Shown: positions 1 to 9,001 of the stretch, in pieces
How positions within the stretch are numbered: position 1 is the stretch's first letter
How the letters are laid out: every line of letters begins with the position of its first letter
Assembly (NCBI GenBank): GCA_016872775.1
Contig: VGZA01000003.1
Span: 62,001-126,000 of the forward strand
DNA from: Planctomycetota bacterium
GTDB taxonomy: Bacteria; Planctomycetota; Planctomycetia; Pirellulales; Pirellulaceae
Direction of reading: 5' to 3'
Length of the DNA stretch: 64,000 nucleotides
The notes under the pieces: generated by a model
Databases searched by the model: none
Told to the model about the DNA's origin: nothing
What the model saw: only the letters and a program-made list of their open reading frames with translations
Made by a program: the position numbers and the translations under genes

Positions 1-29
1 CTGTTCCACGTCGACCGCGAGCCGCGCGG

Positions 30-539
30 TCAATCGGCGCCGGCAGCCGACGCTTCGTCGCGTAAAACTCGGATCAACGCCGGTACGGCGGGCGACGAGG
101 CGGGACCGATCTGCCCCAAGGCCCGGATCGCCGCTTTGCGTACCCGAAGCTCCGGATCGTCGATGTGCGCGACCAGATCGGGAACCGCCTCCTTGGCTTC
201 GGAGCCCATCCTGCCCAGGATTTCCGCGGCCCGGAATCGCATTTCCGGATCGCGATCATTTAACGATCGGACCAGGTCCGGAACGGCCGCCGCGCCGATC
301 CGCCGCAGGGCATCGGCGACCGTCTGTTGCATGGTCCATTCATCGCGCATTGGGATCGAAAAATTCGATGCGGACGATGTCCTGGTTGCGTCGCTGCTCT
401 CGTGCGAAGACCCGGCGACGCCCGACATCTGCTCGACCTGCTGGCGAATCGCCGGCGGGAGCGTCGAACCATCTTCCGTGCAGCCCGTCAGCAAGAGCGC
501 CAGAAAAAGAAGCCGGCTGCCTGTTTTTGCGTTGCTCAT
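30..539 (-). CDS. HEAT-repeat lipoprotein
   Basis: A 169-residue protein. Its N-terminus is a lipoprotein signal with a hydrophobic run ending in LLTGC, so Cys20 would be lipidated and the protein anchored to a membrane. Residues from about 70 onward form at least two HEAT/PBS-lyase-like helical repeats (VPDLVRSLNDRDPEMRFRAA, then VPDLVAHIDDPELRVRKAAI, then a third unit from PAVPALIRVL), a scaffold usually used for protein binding. The linker between is rich in Ser, Thr and Asp. It lies 114 bases downstream of the ABC exporter genes on the same strand and may be their last operon member. No enzymatic motif is visible, and the partner is unknown. Confidence 0.75.
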   Translation of the reverse strand: MSNAKTGSRLLFLALLLTGCTEDGSTLPPAIRQQVEQMSGVAGSSHESSDATRTSSASNFSIPMRDEWTMQQTVADALRRIGAAAVPDLVRSLNDRDPEMRFRAAEILGRMGSEAKEAVPDLVAHIDDPELRVRKAAIRALGQIGPASSPAVPALIRVLRDEASAAGAD

Positions 540-653
540 CGTCGCGTCCTCCCTTCGCTTTCAGCATGCGCTGGAATCGAGCGAAAGTCCAGGATTCGCG
601 GTGCAGGATGGTCATCTTGGCAGGACAGACAAGATGTCCGTCCTGCAAATCAC

Positions 654-2285
654 CTATTTGCGCGGTGGAGCGACAGGGATTGGAGCGCCTGGTGGGGGAA
701 TTTCCTGCAGGTGGGCGGTCGGCGGTTGCCCCGCTGCGCTGGGGGGGCCACGTCGTTCCACGGCTTTGCGCTTCGATCGCAGCTCTTTCAGCTTGAAATC
801 GGGCGGGAGACCGGTCAAACCCATTTGCTGCAGCACATGCTCGTACTTGTTGATCGATTCGTTCAGATCATCGCCGGTGACGTCGTCCATCAGCGCCGGG
901 AAGTCTCGGAAGACGTTGGCCCAATAGTCCCATGCCAGTTCAAACTCCTGTTTGGCATTGACCAGGTCGGTCTTCTTCAGGCGGTCCAGCGCCTGGTAGA
1001 CATGTTTGCGGGCATTCACCGCATCGGCCGTTTGTTCGGCCTCGCATCGCATTTCCCAGTAACCGTAGTTGACGATATTGCGATAGCGATCGCAGTGTTC
1101 GAGAAACGCTTGCACCTCGGCGACTTTGGCCATCAGGCTGACGCCGCGAGGCTTCAGTTCGGTAGGCAGTCGGTCGACGAAGTCGGAATCTCTGGCTTCG
1201 AGCTTTTCCGGAATCATTGCCGCCAGCATCATTTGCCGCTCAGTTCGACTGAGCATATCCGTCTGCATCGCCACGCGCTCATCGTGGTCCAGCGCCTCTT
1301 CCTTCTGCTGCCGAATTTCGTCGCGCAGGCCGGGCGCCAGGGCATCCAATTGGCTGCGGTAGGCATCGCGTTCCTTGAGCAGTTCGTAGAACGAATCGAG
1401 GCGCGTGTAGTGGCCCCAGCTGGTCGGTAGATCTCTTCGGCCGAATCGGTGCAAGTCGTCGAGCGCGATCTGCCAGGCGGTTTGGGCCTGCTCACCCAGC
1501 CAGCCTTCATCTTCGATCGACTGCGCGTAATTGATGCGGGCCTGTGGTCCGTCGGAGTAGAAAATCAGCGGCGCTCGGCCGCGCATCGAGTGCCCCGCCG
1601 CTACGGCGTCTTCGGAAATCCCATGCCAGATTCGCCCCACCTGCCAGCAGTCGGGCCTGCCGTCCGGCCCCAGCGCATCGCGGGACTCGATCGGAATATC
1701 CTCCAGCAAATCGGAATGCCAGTCTCGGTCGCCGCGGAACAGCTCACGAAATTCCAGCTTCTCGTCCGACTTGCCGATTTTGTGGCTGGTATACCAGCCC
1801 GTCCAGCGCAGCAGCGTCGGGTCGGACGCATTGAAGTGGGTGCCGTCGATCAGGAAATCGATCCCTTTCTTCACCCAATGGTACCGATAGCGGTAGTCGT
1901 CAAATTCCACCGAAATGTTGTACGACAGGTTGTGCGCCTGGTATTCCCAGACGTTGATGAAGTTTGGCTGAAGGGTCGTGATCTGGTTCAACGTGGCGCG
2001 GACATTATCCCAGTCTTCTTTTTTCTGGTACTCGGCCTGCCGGAACCAGAGCACATTGGCGGCGACGCCGCGCATGCCCAAGGTGACGAGCTTCATCGTT
2101 TCGCTGGTGGAGTCGATTTCACCCAGTTGCGCTTGTGCCAGTCCGAAATCTTTGCGAAGTCCGGCCAGCCAGCCTCCGCCCGTGCCCCGCGTGGCCGGTT
2201 GGCCCAAGCGAAACAACGGAAACAGCAGCAGTGCAATGATTCCGACGTAGGTCACTTTGCGGTTGAAGACGACGTTTCGGTTCAT
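654..2285 (-). CDS. membrane-anchored protein encoded with ABC exporter
   Basis: A 543-residue protein with one N-terminal membrane segment (about residues 12-27), after which the rest is probably extracytoplasmic. The middle is rich in Trp, Tyr and charged residues and mostly helical (NVLWFRQAEYQKKEDWDNV, then LQPNFINVWEYQAHNLSYN), suggesting degenerate TPR-like helices. The C-terminal 60 residues are Pro/Gly/Ala rich. The start codon overlaps the stop of the permease gene by an ATGA tetranucleotide, so the two are probably translationally coupled and work together. I do not recognise a characterised family. Membership of the ABC exporter system is inferred from gene order only. Confidence 0.7.
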   Translation of the reverse strand: MNRNVVFNRKVTYVGIIALLLFPLFRLGQPATRGTGGGWLAGLRKDFGLAQAQLGEIDSTSETMKLVTLGMRGVAANVLWFRQAEYQKKEDWDNVRATLNQITTLQPNFINVWEYQAHNLSYNISVEFDDYRYRYHWVKKGIDFLIDGTHFNASDPTLLRWTGWYTSHKIGKSDEKLEFRELFRGDRDWHSDLLEDIPIESRDALGPDGRPDCWQVGRIWHGISEDAVAAGHSMRGRAPLIFYSDGPQARINYAQSIEDEGWLGEQAQTAWQIALDDLHRFGRRDLPTSWGHYTRLDSFYELLKERDAYRSQLDALAPGLRDEIRQQKEEALDHDERVAMQTDMLSRTERQMMLAAMIPEKLEARDSDFVDRLPTELKPRGVSLMAKVAEVQAFLEHCDRYRNIVNYGYWEMRCEAEQTADAVNARKHVYQALDRLKKTDLVNAKQEFELAWDYWANVFRDFPALMDDVTGDDLNESINKYEHVLQQMGLTGLPPDFKLKELRSKRKAVERRGPPSAAGQPPTAHLQEIPPPGAPIPVAPPRK

Positions 2286-4132
2286 GCGCCAATTTCCCTC
2301 GTTTTCAGCAAGACGAAACCGACCAGCGAGACAACAAACACGCAGGCGACCGCGATCAACGTCTGCTGCAGCAGCATGTTGCCCGTGATGTCGTATCCGT
2401 AGGCGACATAATTCGCGGATTCGAGGTAGGAGCGGAAATTCGGAATCGCCTCCGACAGCAGCTGCATCGAACCGAGCAGCGTGTTGTCGACCCGTTTGAT
2501 CGTGCTCTCGGCCAGCGCGGGCAATTCCAGTTCCGCGGTCAGATTCAACTGCTGGAACATGCGGATCGTCGCCTCGATCGGTCCCCCTCCCTGCGATTCA
2601 CCCGTGAGAATGTCCGAGACGCTCTTGGCAAAGAAGCCCAAGACGACATTGGACATCGTTGCCAGCAGCGCCACCGGTGCGGTCAGGACGGTACTGAACA
2701 TCACCCCGAATGAAGTGACCATCAGCAACTGCAGCCAGATGCCAACGAACCCTTTGATGAAATTGGGGGTGAACGGACGGTCACCGGATCGAAGGAACAG
2801 GTCGCCCTTCGCCATCCCGAAATACTGGCCGGGGTGAGCGCAACGAATTCGAATTTCCAGTTTGCCGTTATCCGTCAAGTCGTCGAACAGGTCGACTTCC
2901 TTCACCGAGTTGTTGCGATCGATTGCTTTGATTTTCCGTTCCAGCGTCAATTCCTGGGAAATGAACTCGATCGCGGTAAAGGTGCGGGGTACGCTGCGGA
3001 CATAAACGGCATTCGACTTCGGGTTAAAGATCTCAATTTCGCCCTGCACACCCTGTTTGATATCCCCCTTGTGCGTGCGGAAGATCCGCAGATTCAGTTC
3101 CAGGGTCAGGCCGTTCTGGAAGTCCGCGCGTTCCAGATCCTCGAATCGCCAGATCGCGCGGGCCTGGGTCTGGCCCTCGATGTAGCTACGGTAGGTCCAT
3201 TCCTTGCCGACGCTGATGCCCTGCCCCGGATGGCCTTGCCGGTCGAAAAAAGTCAATTGGCCATACTTCGGTACGCGGGCCAGTAACATGCCTTGGTGTG
3301 GTCCGACCTTGACCGTCTTGGAATCTTTGTCATAGCGGACGGAATGCCAATGGCCCATCTTGATGTCGGTGTTACCCAGGCCGTTGGAACCGAGTGTGAA
3401 TTCGTGGCGGTGATGGGAATCGCGCGACGTAACGCCGACGATGGTGGAACTTGACTTGCCGGAAGCCTGCAACTGCTCCAGTTGGGCCTTCAGTTCCTCG
3501 CTGATTTCCACGGAGTGTTCGTGCGACAAGTTGCGGACAACGAACAACCAGCTGGTAAGTCCCATGACGACCAGGAGTCCGGTACTGATCGCGGTGAAGC
3601 CAACGATCCGTCCGGCCACGATTTCGATCGCCCGTACCGGCTTGGTGACCACCGTGTAAATGGTTCGGTTCTTGATGTCGCTGGGCAGGCTGAACGTGCT
3701 GAGAAAAATGGCCAGCACGAAGATCATGGAGTTGGCGGTCCCAAACACGAAGTCCAGGTAAATGCGTGCCGGGTTATCGCTTTGCTGATCGAGAAACAGT
3801 CCCGCGAACAGCAGGACCACGACAAACACGGCAAACGCAACCAGAACCTTGCGGCGTATCGATTCCTGGATCGCCAGGCGCGCCACCGCGTAGGTCCTCC
3901 GCAGGGAAAAACTGGGGAGGTCATCGCCAAGAATCCCGGCGGCAACGCGGGCGACAATGTAAAATCCCTCGGCGGGACCGTACCGCGCGGCACAATAAAG
4001 ATAGGAGATGAAGAACCCTACGGCTGCAAGGATCGCGCTGACGGCGAAAAATTTCAGCAGCGCTCCCATCCCGACGTTGAGCGTCGGCAGCAACCATTGC
4101 AGGAAAGGAAGAATTTCGTTTTCAAGTGCCAT
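2282..4132 (-). CDS. ABC-2 type transporter permease
   Basis: A 616-residue permease. Hydrophobic segments lie near residues 20-45, 95-115, 130-150 and 170-200, followed by a large hydrophilic region of about 250 residues, then two or three more segments near 460-510 and a last one near 590-612. The large central loop, rich in beta-type sequence and presumably extracytoplasmic, is unusual for a minimal ABC-2 permease and resembles GldG/NatB-like exporters with an inserted domain. It follows the ATPase gene by 24 bases and overlaps the next gene by 4 bases, so ATPase, permease and partner form one operon. The substrate cannot be told from sequence. Confidence 0.85.
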   Translation of the reverse strand: MALENEILPFLQWLLPTLNVGMGALLKFFAVSAILAAVGFFISYLYCAARYGPAEGFYIVARVAAGILGDDLPSFSLRRTYAVARLAIQESIRRKVLVAFAVFVVVLLFAGLFLDQQSDNPARIYLDFVFGTANSMIFVLAIFLSTFSLPSDIKNRTIYTVVTKPVRAIEIVAGRIVGFTAISTGLLVVMGLTSWLFVVRNLSHEHSVEISEELKAQLEQLQASGKSSSTIVGVTSRDSHHRHEFTLGSNGLGNTDIKMGHWHSVRYDKDSKTVKVGPHQGMLLARVPKYGQLTFFDRQGHPGQGISVGKEWTYRSYIEGQTQARAIWRFEDLERADFQNGLTLELNLRIFRTHKGDIKQGVQGEIEIFNPKSNAVYVRSVPRTFTAIEFISQELTLERKIKAIDRNNSVKEVDLFDDLTDNGKLEIRIRCAHPGQYFGMAKGDLFLRSGDRPFTPNFIKGFVGIWLQLLMVTSFGVMFSTVLTAPVALLATMSNVVLGFFAKSVSDILTGESQGGGPIEATIRMFQQLNLTAELELPALAESTIKRVDNTLLGSMQLLSEAIPNFRSYLESANYVAYGYDITGNMLLQQTLIAVACVFVVSLVGFVLLKTREIGA

Positions 4133-4156
4133 GACTTACCTTACTGCCACGCCGCC

Positions 4157-5068
4157 CTATTTCGGTGGTGAATCGCTTGACTGCACGATATTCAAGAAAA
4201 GCTCCTCCAGCGTCGACGTCGGGTTCTCGATCGATTTGAGCTCGACATGATGCCGGGCCAAGACCGCTTTGAGGTCGTCGGTGGCCGCCTCGCTCAACTG
4301 GGACACTTGAATCTGCGTCACCCCTTTCACCGTCAACAGACTGTCAACCCGGCCAAGCTCTTTCAGTTCGCCCTGGTGCAGGATTGCGATCCGGTCGCAG
4401 ACATCCTGGACGTCGGCCAGCAGATGGCTGCTCATCAAAACCGTCTTGCCCTGGTCGCGAAGGCTCTTGATCAGGTCCTTCATTTCCCGGGTTCCGATCG
4501 GATCGAGTCCCGAAGTCGGCTCGTCCAACAAGATCAACTCGGGGTCGTTGATCAGGGCCTGGGCCAGACCGATCCGTCGCGCCATTCCTTTGGAGTACTC
4601 GCGCAACTGACGCCGTCGGGCCGATTTCAGTCCCACCAGTTCGATCAATTGATCGATGCGCTGGCGCCGTACCTGAGCCGGCATGTCGAATAACCGGCCG
4701 TAAAAATCAAGTGTTTCCTCGGCGTTCAGAAATCGATAAAGGTACGATTCCTCGGGCAGGTAGCCGATCCGTTCGTTCTTGTTCACGTCCGAGGCATCTT
4801 TTCCGAATACGAGGGACTGGCCGCTTGTGGGGAAAAGGAGGCCCAGCAACAACTTGATCGTCGTCGATTTTCCCGAACCGTTCGGACCCAGCAGACCGAA
4901 GATCTCCCCGCGTCGGACCTCCAGGTCGAGGGCCTTCAGTGCCCGGACCTTTTGCCGACCCCAGAAGTCCCGGTAGACTTTCGACAAGTTCCTGGTTTCG
5001 ATTACGATGTCCGATTCCGTCGTGCTGGTCCTGGTCCGTTCGGAAATGCTAGTAGCCGTTGCCATCAA
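4157..5068 (-). CDS. ABC transporter ATP-binding protein
   Basis: A 303-residue ATPase of the DRA/CcmA-NatA type that energises ABC-2 exporters. Walker A is GPNGSGKST (about residues 61-69), the signature is the variant YSKGM instead of LSGGQ, Walker B is [12 protein letters not shown], and a switch histidine follows in VLMSSHLL. About 20 residues rich in Ser and Thr precede the domain. The C-terminal 80 residues (from [11 protein letters not shown]) form the regulatory tail common in this subfamily. It is the first gene of the minus-strand operon; the divergent folC lies on the other side of a 426-base intergenic region. Confidence 0.92.
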   Translation of the reverse strand: MMATATSISERTRTSTTESDIVIETRNLSKVYRDFWGRQKVRALKALDLEVRRGEIFGLLGPNGSGKSTTIKLLLGLLFPTSGQSLVFGKDASDVNKNERIGYLPEESYLYRFLNAEETLDFYGRLFDMPAQVRRQRIDQLIELVGLKSARRRQLREYSKGMARRIGLAQALINDPELILLDEPTSGLDPIGTREMKDLIKSLRDQGKTVLMSSHLLADVQDVCDRIAILHQGELKELGRVDSLLTVKGVTQIQVSQLSEAATDDLKAVLARHHVELKSIENPTSTLEELFLNIVQSSDSPPK

Positions 5069-5494
5069 TTACTCCCAGTACATACCTTAAGCTCGCGGCG
5101 AAACCGGTACTCACTACGAGATCATGGAGCGGGCGGTTCAGCCGGTCGAGCTAATTCAAAACGGTGGTCATCGTGTCACGATTGGTTGCCAACCTCTGGA
5201 TTCCCCGCGATCCGCCAACCGCCCGGTCGCTGGCCGTACGGCGATCGGCCGTCGCCCCCCTCCCACGGTTGCCCCGCAGCATGACGCCCCTCGGCTCCGA
5301 AACGGGACCGGGGAACAACATCGACGGTGGCGGCAGGGTTCGGCGACGGGAAACGCTCACTATAAATCGCTGGATTGCCGGGTGCAAGATTCAGCCGGGG
5401 CGGCCGGTCCGTTCCGGGCTGGTGGCTCCGGCGAGCGCTTGTGCCATCGCCCGACTAGAACGCCCTCCTTTTTCGCGACAGGACATTGCGGGGT
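5069..5494. other. intergenic region between divergent ABC operon and folC
   Basis: A 426-base region that should hold the promoters of the minus-strand ABC operon and the plus-strand folC. A TATAAA hexamer occurs near 5363-5368 on the plus strand, but no good -35 box is placed 16-18 bases upstream of it. Frames on both strands are open for 60-120 codons, but none has a convincing ribosome binding site or a recognisable product, which is expected at this GC content. I see no RNA gene or repeat here. Confidence 0.5.
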
Positions 5495-6922
5495 ATGAAA
5501 CCTAGGCCGACCTCCCCCGTTACGCCGCTGGAGTTCCTTTACGGGAGGATTAATTATGAGCGGACCAGCATGCCCAGCGGGGGGCAGGGGCTGAAGCTCG
5601 ATCGGATGCGGGACCTGCTACGCGCACTCGGCAACCCCCACTTCGCGCTGCCCAGCGTGCATGTGGCGGGGACCAAAGGCAAAGGATCGACCGCAGTGAT
5701 GTTTTCCTCCGTCGCCGCCGCCGCCGGGATACGGACCGGCCTGTATACTTCGCCCCACCTGCATGCCATCGAAGAGCGGATTGCGATCGACGGCAGGCCG
5801 ATTCCCACCGCGGAATTCCTGGCCCTGCTGGCCCAGGTCCGCGACGCCGTGCACGTCCTCGATCGCCATTGGGTCGAAGCGCAGGGGGCCGGTCCGACGT
5901 TTTTCGAGATCCTTACTGCCGTTGCATTTCTGTACTTCCAACGGGCGTCGGTTCAGCTGGCCGTCATGGAGGTCGGGTTGGGCGGCCGGCTTGATTCCAC
6001 CAATGTCTGTCTTCCGGTTCTTTCGATCATCACGTCGATCAGCCTCGATCACGTTCGGCAACTGGGCGATACGGTGGAGGCGATCGCCGCGGAAAAAGCC
6101 GGGATCATCAAACCCGGAGTTCCCGTGGTGTCCGGAGTGGTGCAGGACGGGCCCGCCGGAGTGATCGCCGCGATCGCCAATCGAGAAAGCTCCCGGATCT
6201 ACAAGCTGGGGCTCGATTTCGACTTCGAAATGGTCGCCAGCCCGGCGAGCGAGGCACGCTTGGCGATTGCTGCATTCAACTATAGGGAACCTGCGGAATC
6301 GCAGCGCGCGAACAGCCTTCGCACCCGGATCGACGGCCTGAGAATTCCCGCGCGGGGAATGCATCAACGGGCAAACGCGGCCCTGGTCTGCTGTGGGGTC
6401 GAGAGGTTGCGGCAAGCGGGCTGGCAGATTCCCGACTCGGCGTTACGGGAGGGGCTGGCGAACAGCCAGTTTCCGGCCCGGACCCAGATCGTCCGAGACC
6501 GTCCGCTGATCATTCTCGATGTGGCGCACAATCGGGCTTCTGTCGAAGCGTTGCTGGAGGCAATTCCCCCGGCGAATTACCGCAGTAAGACGCTCCTCTT
6601 TGCCGCCAGCCAGGACAAGGATGTCGACGGCATGATCGAGGTAATCATTCCGTTTTTCGATCGGGTCGTACTGACCCGTTTTCTGGAAAATCCCCGCGCG
6701 GTGGCACCGAGGCTGCTCGCGGAATACTGTCAGAATTTCATGGAACGGCATCCCGGTGTGGCGCCGGAGATTCAGGTCGCCGAAACGCCGGCCGATGCCT
6801 GGTCGGAATGTCGACGGTCGCTCGGTCCCGACGATCTCCTCTGTATCAGCGGTTCGTTTTTCCTGGCGGCGGAGCTTTCTCGGATTGTGCAAATGGGCTG
6901 GGAAAGTGCTTTACCGTCGTAA
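5495..6922 (+). CDS. folC: folylpolyglutamate synthase / dihydrofolate synthase
   Basis: A 475-residue Mur-ligase-superfamily enzyme that adds glutamate to dihydropteroate or folate using ATP. The P-loop is GTKGKGST (residues 59-66). Other family marks are the SPHL segment with the following EERI, the EVGLGGRLDSTN motif that binds metal and substrate, and HNRASVEALL in the C-terminal ligase domain. I chose the ATG at 5495, preceded by AGGA with 11-base spacing; a TTG nine bases upstream in frame is also possible. Length is slightly above the usual 420-440. The gene stands alone, with tRNA-Gly next on the same strand. Confidence 0.92.
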   Translation: MKPRPTSPVTPLEFLYGRINYERTSMPSGGQGLKLDRMRDLLRALGNPHFALPSVHVAGTKGKGSTAVMFSSVAAAAGIRTGLYTSPHLHAIEERIAIDGRPIPTAEFLALLAQVRDAVHVLDRHWVEAQGAGPTFFEILTAVAFLYFQRASVQLAVMEVGLGGRLDSTNVCLPVLSIITSISLDHVRQLGDTVEAIAAEKAGIIKPGVPVVSGVVQDGPAGVIAAIANRESSRIYKLGLDFDFEMVASPASEARLAIAAFNYREPAESQRANSLRTRIDGLRIPARGMHQRANAALVCCGVERLRQAGWQIPDSALREGLANSQFPARTQIVRDRPLIILDVAHNRASVEALLEAIPPANYRSKTLLFAASQDKDVDGMIEVIIPFFDRVVLTRFLENPRAVAPRLLAEYCQNFMERHPGVAPEIQVAETPADAWSECRRSLGPDDLLCISGSFFLAAELSRIVQMGWESALPS

Positions 6923-7002
6923 GTCAAAAAAGAGAGCGTTCCCGACGCGTCGGGCCGATCGCGGCCGCCGGGTCCAAGGGTGTCCAATTGTCCCCATTGC
7001 CC

Positions 7003-7030
7003 TTGCAAGACCATTCATCGACCCTATAAT
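7003..7030 (+). promoter_or_regulatory. sigma-70-type promoter for tRNA-Gly
   Basis: TTGCAA at 7003-7008 and a perfect TATAAT at 7025-7030 are separated by 16 bases, giving a credible vegetative promoter. Transcription would begin near 7037, about 31 bases before the tRNA. The short leader contains a GC hairpin (GCCCCG at 7037-7042 against CGGGGGC at 7054-7060). Confidence 0.65.
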
Positions 7031-7067
7031 CCAGAAGCCCCGATTGCCAGAAACGGGGGCAATTCCA

Positions 7068-7140
7068 GCGGGTGTAGCTCAGTTGGTAGAGCACCACGTT
7101 GCCAACGTGGTTGTCGTGGGTTCGAATCCCATCACCCGCT
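7068..7140 (+). tRNA. tRNA-Gly (anticodon GCC)
   Basis: A 73-nt cloverleaf. The acceptor arms GCGGGTG and CACCCGC pair perfectly. The D-arm sequence is GCTCAGTTGGTAGAGC. The anticodon stem CCACG/CGTGG encloses the loop TTGCCAA with anticodon GCC, and the T-arm contains GGTTCGAATCC. The discriminator base is T, as is usual for bacterial tRNA-Gly. The CCA end is not encoded: CTT follows, so a CCA-adding enzyme is needed. It is followed 67 bases later by tig. Confidence 0.97.
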
Positions 7141-7207
7141 CTTCGAATCACCCACAATCGCCGACGGTTCGGTACTTTTTGGTTGATGTAAGGAAAACGG
7201 CAAAAAA

Positions 7208-8698
7208 ATGACGGAAATTGACACGGACACCAACGAAGCGACGGCGGAAGCGACCGAGAGGCCCGAACGGCTCGATCTGACGGTGAAAATTGAGTCTCCG
7301 ACCGCTTGCGAGCGGCACGTGACGGTCACGGTTTCGGAAAAGGATATCCAGCGTTACCGGGCAAAAGTGTTTAACGAAATCGGCGCCAAGGCGGTGGTGC
7401 CAGGATTCCGGCCGGGGCGTGCGCCCCACAAGCTGGTGCAAAGTCGATTCCGTGAAGAAGTTGACGAACAGGTCAAAAGCACCCTGTTGATGGATAGCCT
7501 TACCCAGGTCAACGAAGACCACGCGTTGACCTCCATCAGCGAACCCAATCTGGATGTCGGCGCGGTGAATCTGCCCGCCGACGGTCCGATGACGTTTGAG
7601 TTTAATCTTGAGGTTCGCCCCGAATTTGAGTTGCCGGAATGGCGCGGCCTGAAGCTCGAGCGTCCCGTGCGGGAATACTCGGAAGACGAAGTTACCCGCT
7701 ATACCCATAAACTGCTGGCGAAGTACGGTCAGCGCGAACCGACGTCCGACCCGATCGCCGAAGGCGATTATGTCGCGTTCAACGTGACCGTCCGACATGA
7801 GGGCACCGTCATTTCGCGGCTTTTCGACCGGGAAATCCAGGTCAAAACCGACCTGAGCTTTGCCGATGCCAAAATTGTTGGCTTTGCCGCCACCGTCGTT
7901 GGCGCAAGCGTCGGGGAAACCCGGAATTGCAAGACCAAGCTGGGGTACAACCCCGCGAAGCCAGATCTGCAAGGCCAGGAGCTCGATGTCGACTTTGAGG
8001 TGCTCGACGTTCAGCGACTGGTGCAGCCGAAGCTGGACCGGGCCTTCCTGGAGGAAATCGGCGGGTTTCAGGACGAGAACGATCTGCGATCCGCGGTCGC
8101 CGATGAATTGAACCGGCAGTTGAAATATCACCAGCAGCAGCGGCTCCGTCAGCAGATTACGGGATTGCTGACAGCGACGGCGAATTGGGAATTGCCGCAG
8201 GCTTTGCTGCGCCGCCAGGCGCGCCGTGAGGTCGAGCGGTCGATGATGGAATTGCAGGCGTCCGGTTTCAGTGAAAATATGATCCGGGCCCACATTAACG
8301 AATTGCGTCAAAACACGATGGCCTCGACCGCGCGCGCGCTCAAGGAGCATTTCATCCTGGAGAAAATCGCGGAAGACCAGAAAATCGAGGCTTTGCCCAA
8401 GGATTACGACAAGGAGATCGAACTGATCGCCGAGCAACAGGATGAATCCCCGCGGCGGGCTCGAGCTCGATTGGAGAAAAAAGGCCAGATGGACAGCCTG
8501 CGGAATCAGATCATCGAGCGCAAGGTGATCGAAATGATCGAGGCTGCCGCAGAATTCAAGGAGGTCCTGTTCGAACCGCGCGTGGACAACGTTACCGCCA
8601 TCGACGTGTCCCTGTGTGGAGAGGAATCTTCGGAAATTCCGGAAGCGAAACATGGAGACGGTCCCGAACCGCTCCCGCATCAACCCGAACATCATTGA
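7208..8698 (+). CDS. tig: trigger factor
   Basis: A 496-residue ribosome-bound chaperone and prolyl isomerase. The N-terminal ribosome-binding domain carries the signature GFRPGRAPHKLVQSRF (about residues 75-90). The middle FKBP-like region (about 165-250) is weakly conserved, with AEGDYVAFNVTVRHEGTVI, so isomerase activity may be low. The C-terminal helical cradle is rich in Glu, Arg and Gln (about 270-470). There is an AAGGAAAA ribosome binding site before the ATG. The length is larger than the roughly 430 residues of Escherichia coli Tig, with an acidic N-terminal extension of about 20 residues. Two clpP genes lie downstream, echoing the tig-clpP-clpX order of many bacteria, but clpX is absent from the window. 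Confidence 0.93.
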   Translation: MTEIDTDTNEATAEATERPERLDLTVKIESPTACERHVTVTVSEKDIQRYRAKVFNEIGAKAVVPGFRPGRAPHKLVQSRFREEVDEQVKSTLLMDSLTQVNEDHALTSISEPNLDVGAVNLPADGPMTFEFNLEVRPEFELPEWRGLKLERPVREYSEDEVTRYTHKLLAKYGQREPTSDPIAEGDYVAFNVTVRHEGTVISRLFDREIQVKTDLSFADAKIVGFAATVVGASVGETRNCKTKLGYNPAKPDLQGQELDVDFEVLDVQRLVQPKLDRAFLEEIGGFQDENDLRSAVADELNRQLKYHQQQRLRQQITGLLTATANWELPQALLRRQARREVERSMMELQASGFSENMIRAHINELRQNTMASTARALKEHFILEKIAEDQKIEALPKDYDKEIELIAEQQDESPRRARARLEKKGQMDSLRNQIIERKVIEMIEAAAEFKEVLFEPRVDNVTAIDVSLCGEESSEIPEAKHGDGPEPLPHQPEHH

Positions 8699-9001
8699 GT
8701 CGATTGCATCAGTTCACCATGGAAAGGGTATCGGTAGGACCAGCGACGGAGTGTGGTCGTCTTCGGCGTTCGTTCGCATTTGCAAAAGCCAGGATCGCCG
8801 TCCGCTGAATTAACCTGCGCTCGGCCGAACCGTTATCCATCGGTGTGTGCCGAGCGGTTTGACATCCCGGCAACCAGCCACGTCGCGAGAATCCGCTTGA
8901 GGACTGTTCCCGAAGGCCCCCTTTTCCAGAAAATCGGTTCCAGAAAAAACCTTACCAGAAAGCTTGTTCGAGGAAACTCGTTCCAGGAAAGCCTAATCCG
9001 C
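8699..9001 (+). promoter_or_regulatory. leader region of first clpP
   Basis: A 303-base region between tig and the first clpP. Its frame is open and continuous with clpP, but the translation has no ClpP character, so I treat it as untranslated. Its last third holds a five-unit imperfect repeat (8924-8993), listed separately. No clear -35/-10 pair was seen. Confidence 0.5.
8924..8993 (+). repeat. five imperfect ~14-nt direct repeats in clpP leader
   Basis: Consecutive units start at 8924, 8938, 8952, 8967 and 8981 with period 14, 14, 15 and 14. Each begins TTCCAGAAA or a close variant (TTACCAGAAA, TTCGAGGAAA, TTCCAGGAAA). The last unit ends nine bases before the ATG at 9002, and its AGGAAAG also serves as the ribosome binding site. 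Confidence 0.7.

Noticed and set aside
7148-8695. A 515-codon open frame antisense to trigger factor
   Set aside because: It is an exact mirror of tig, has no recognisable domain or ribosome binding site, and long antisense frames are expected at this GC content.
8924-8993. CRISPR-like array in the clpP leader
   Set aside because: Units are contiguous without spacers and imperfect.
8753-9001. N-terminal extension of the first ClpP by 83 residues
   Set aside because: The extension has no ClpP resemblance, a good ribosome binding site precedes the ATG at 9002, and the length then matches the family.
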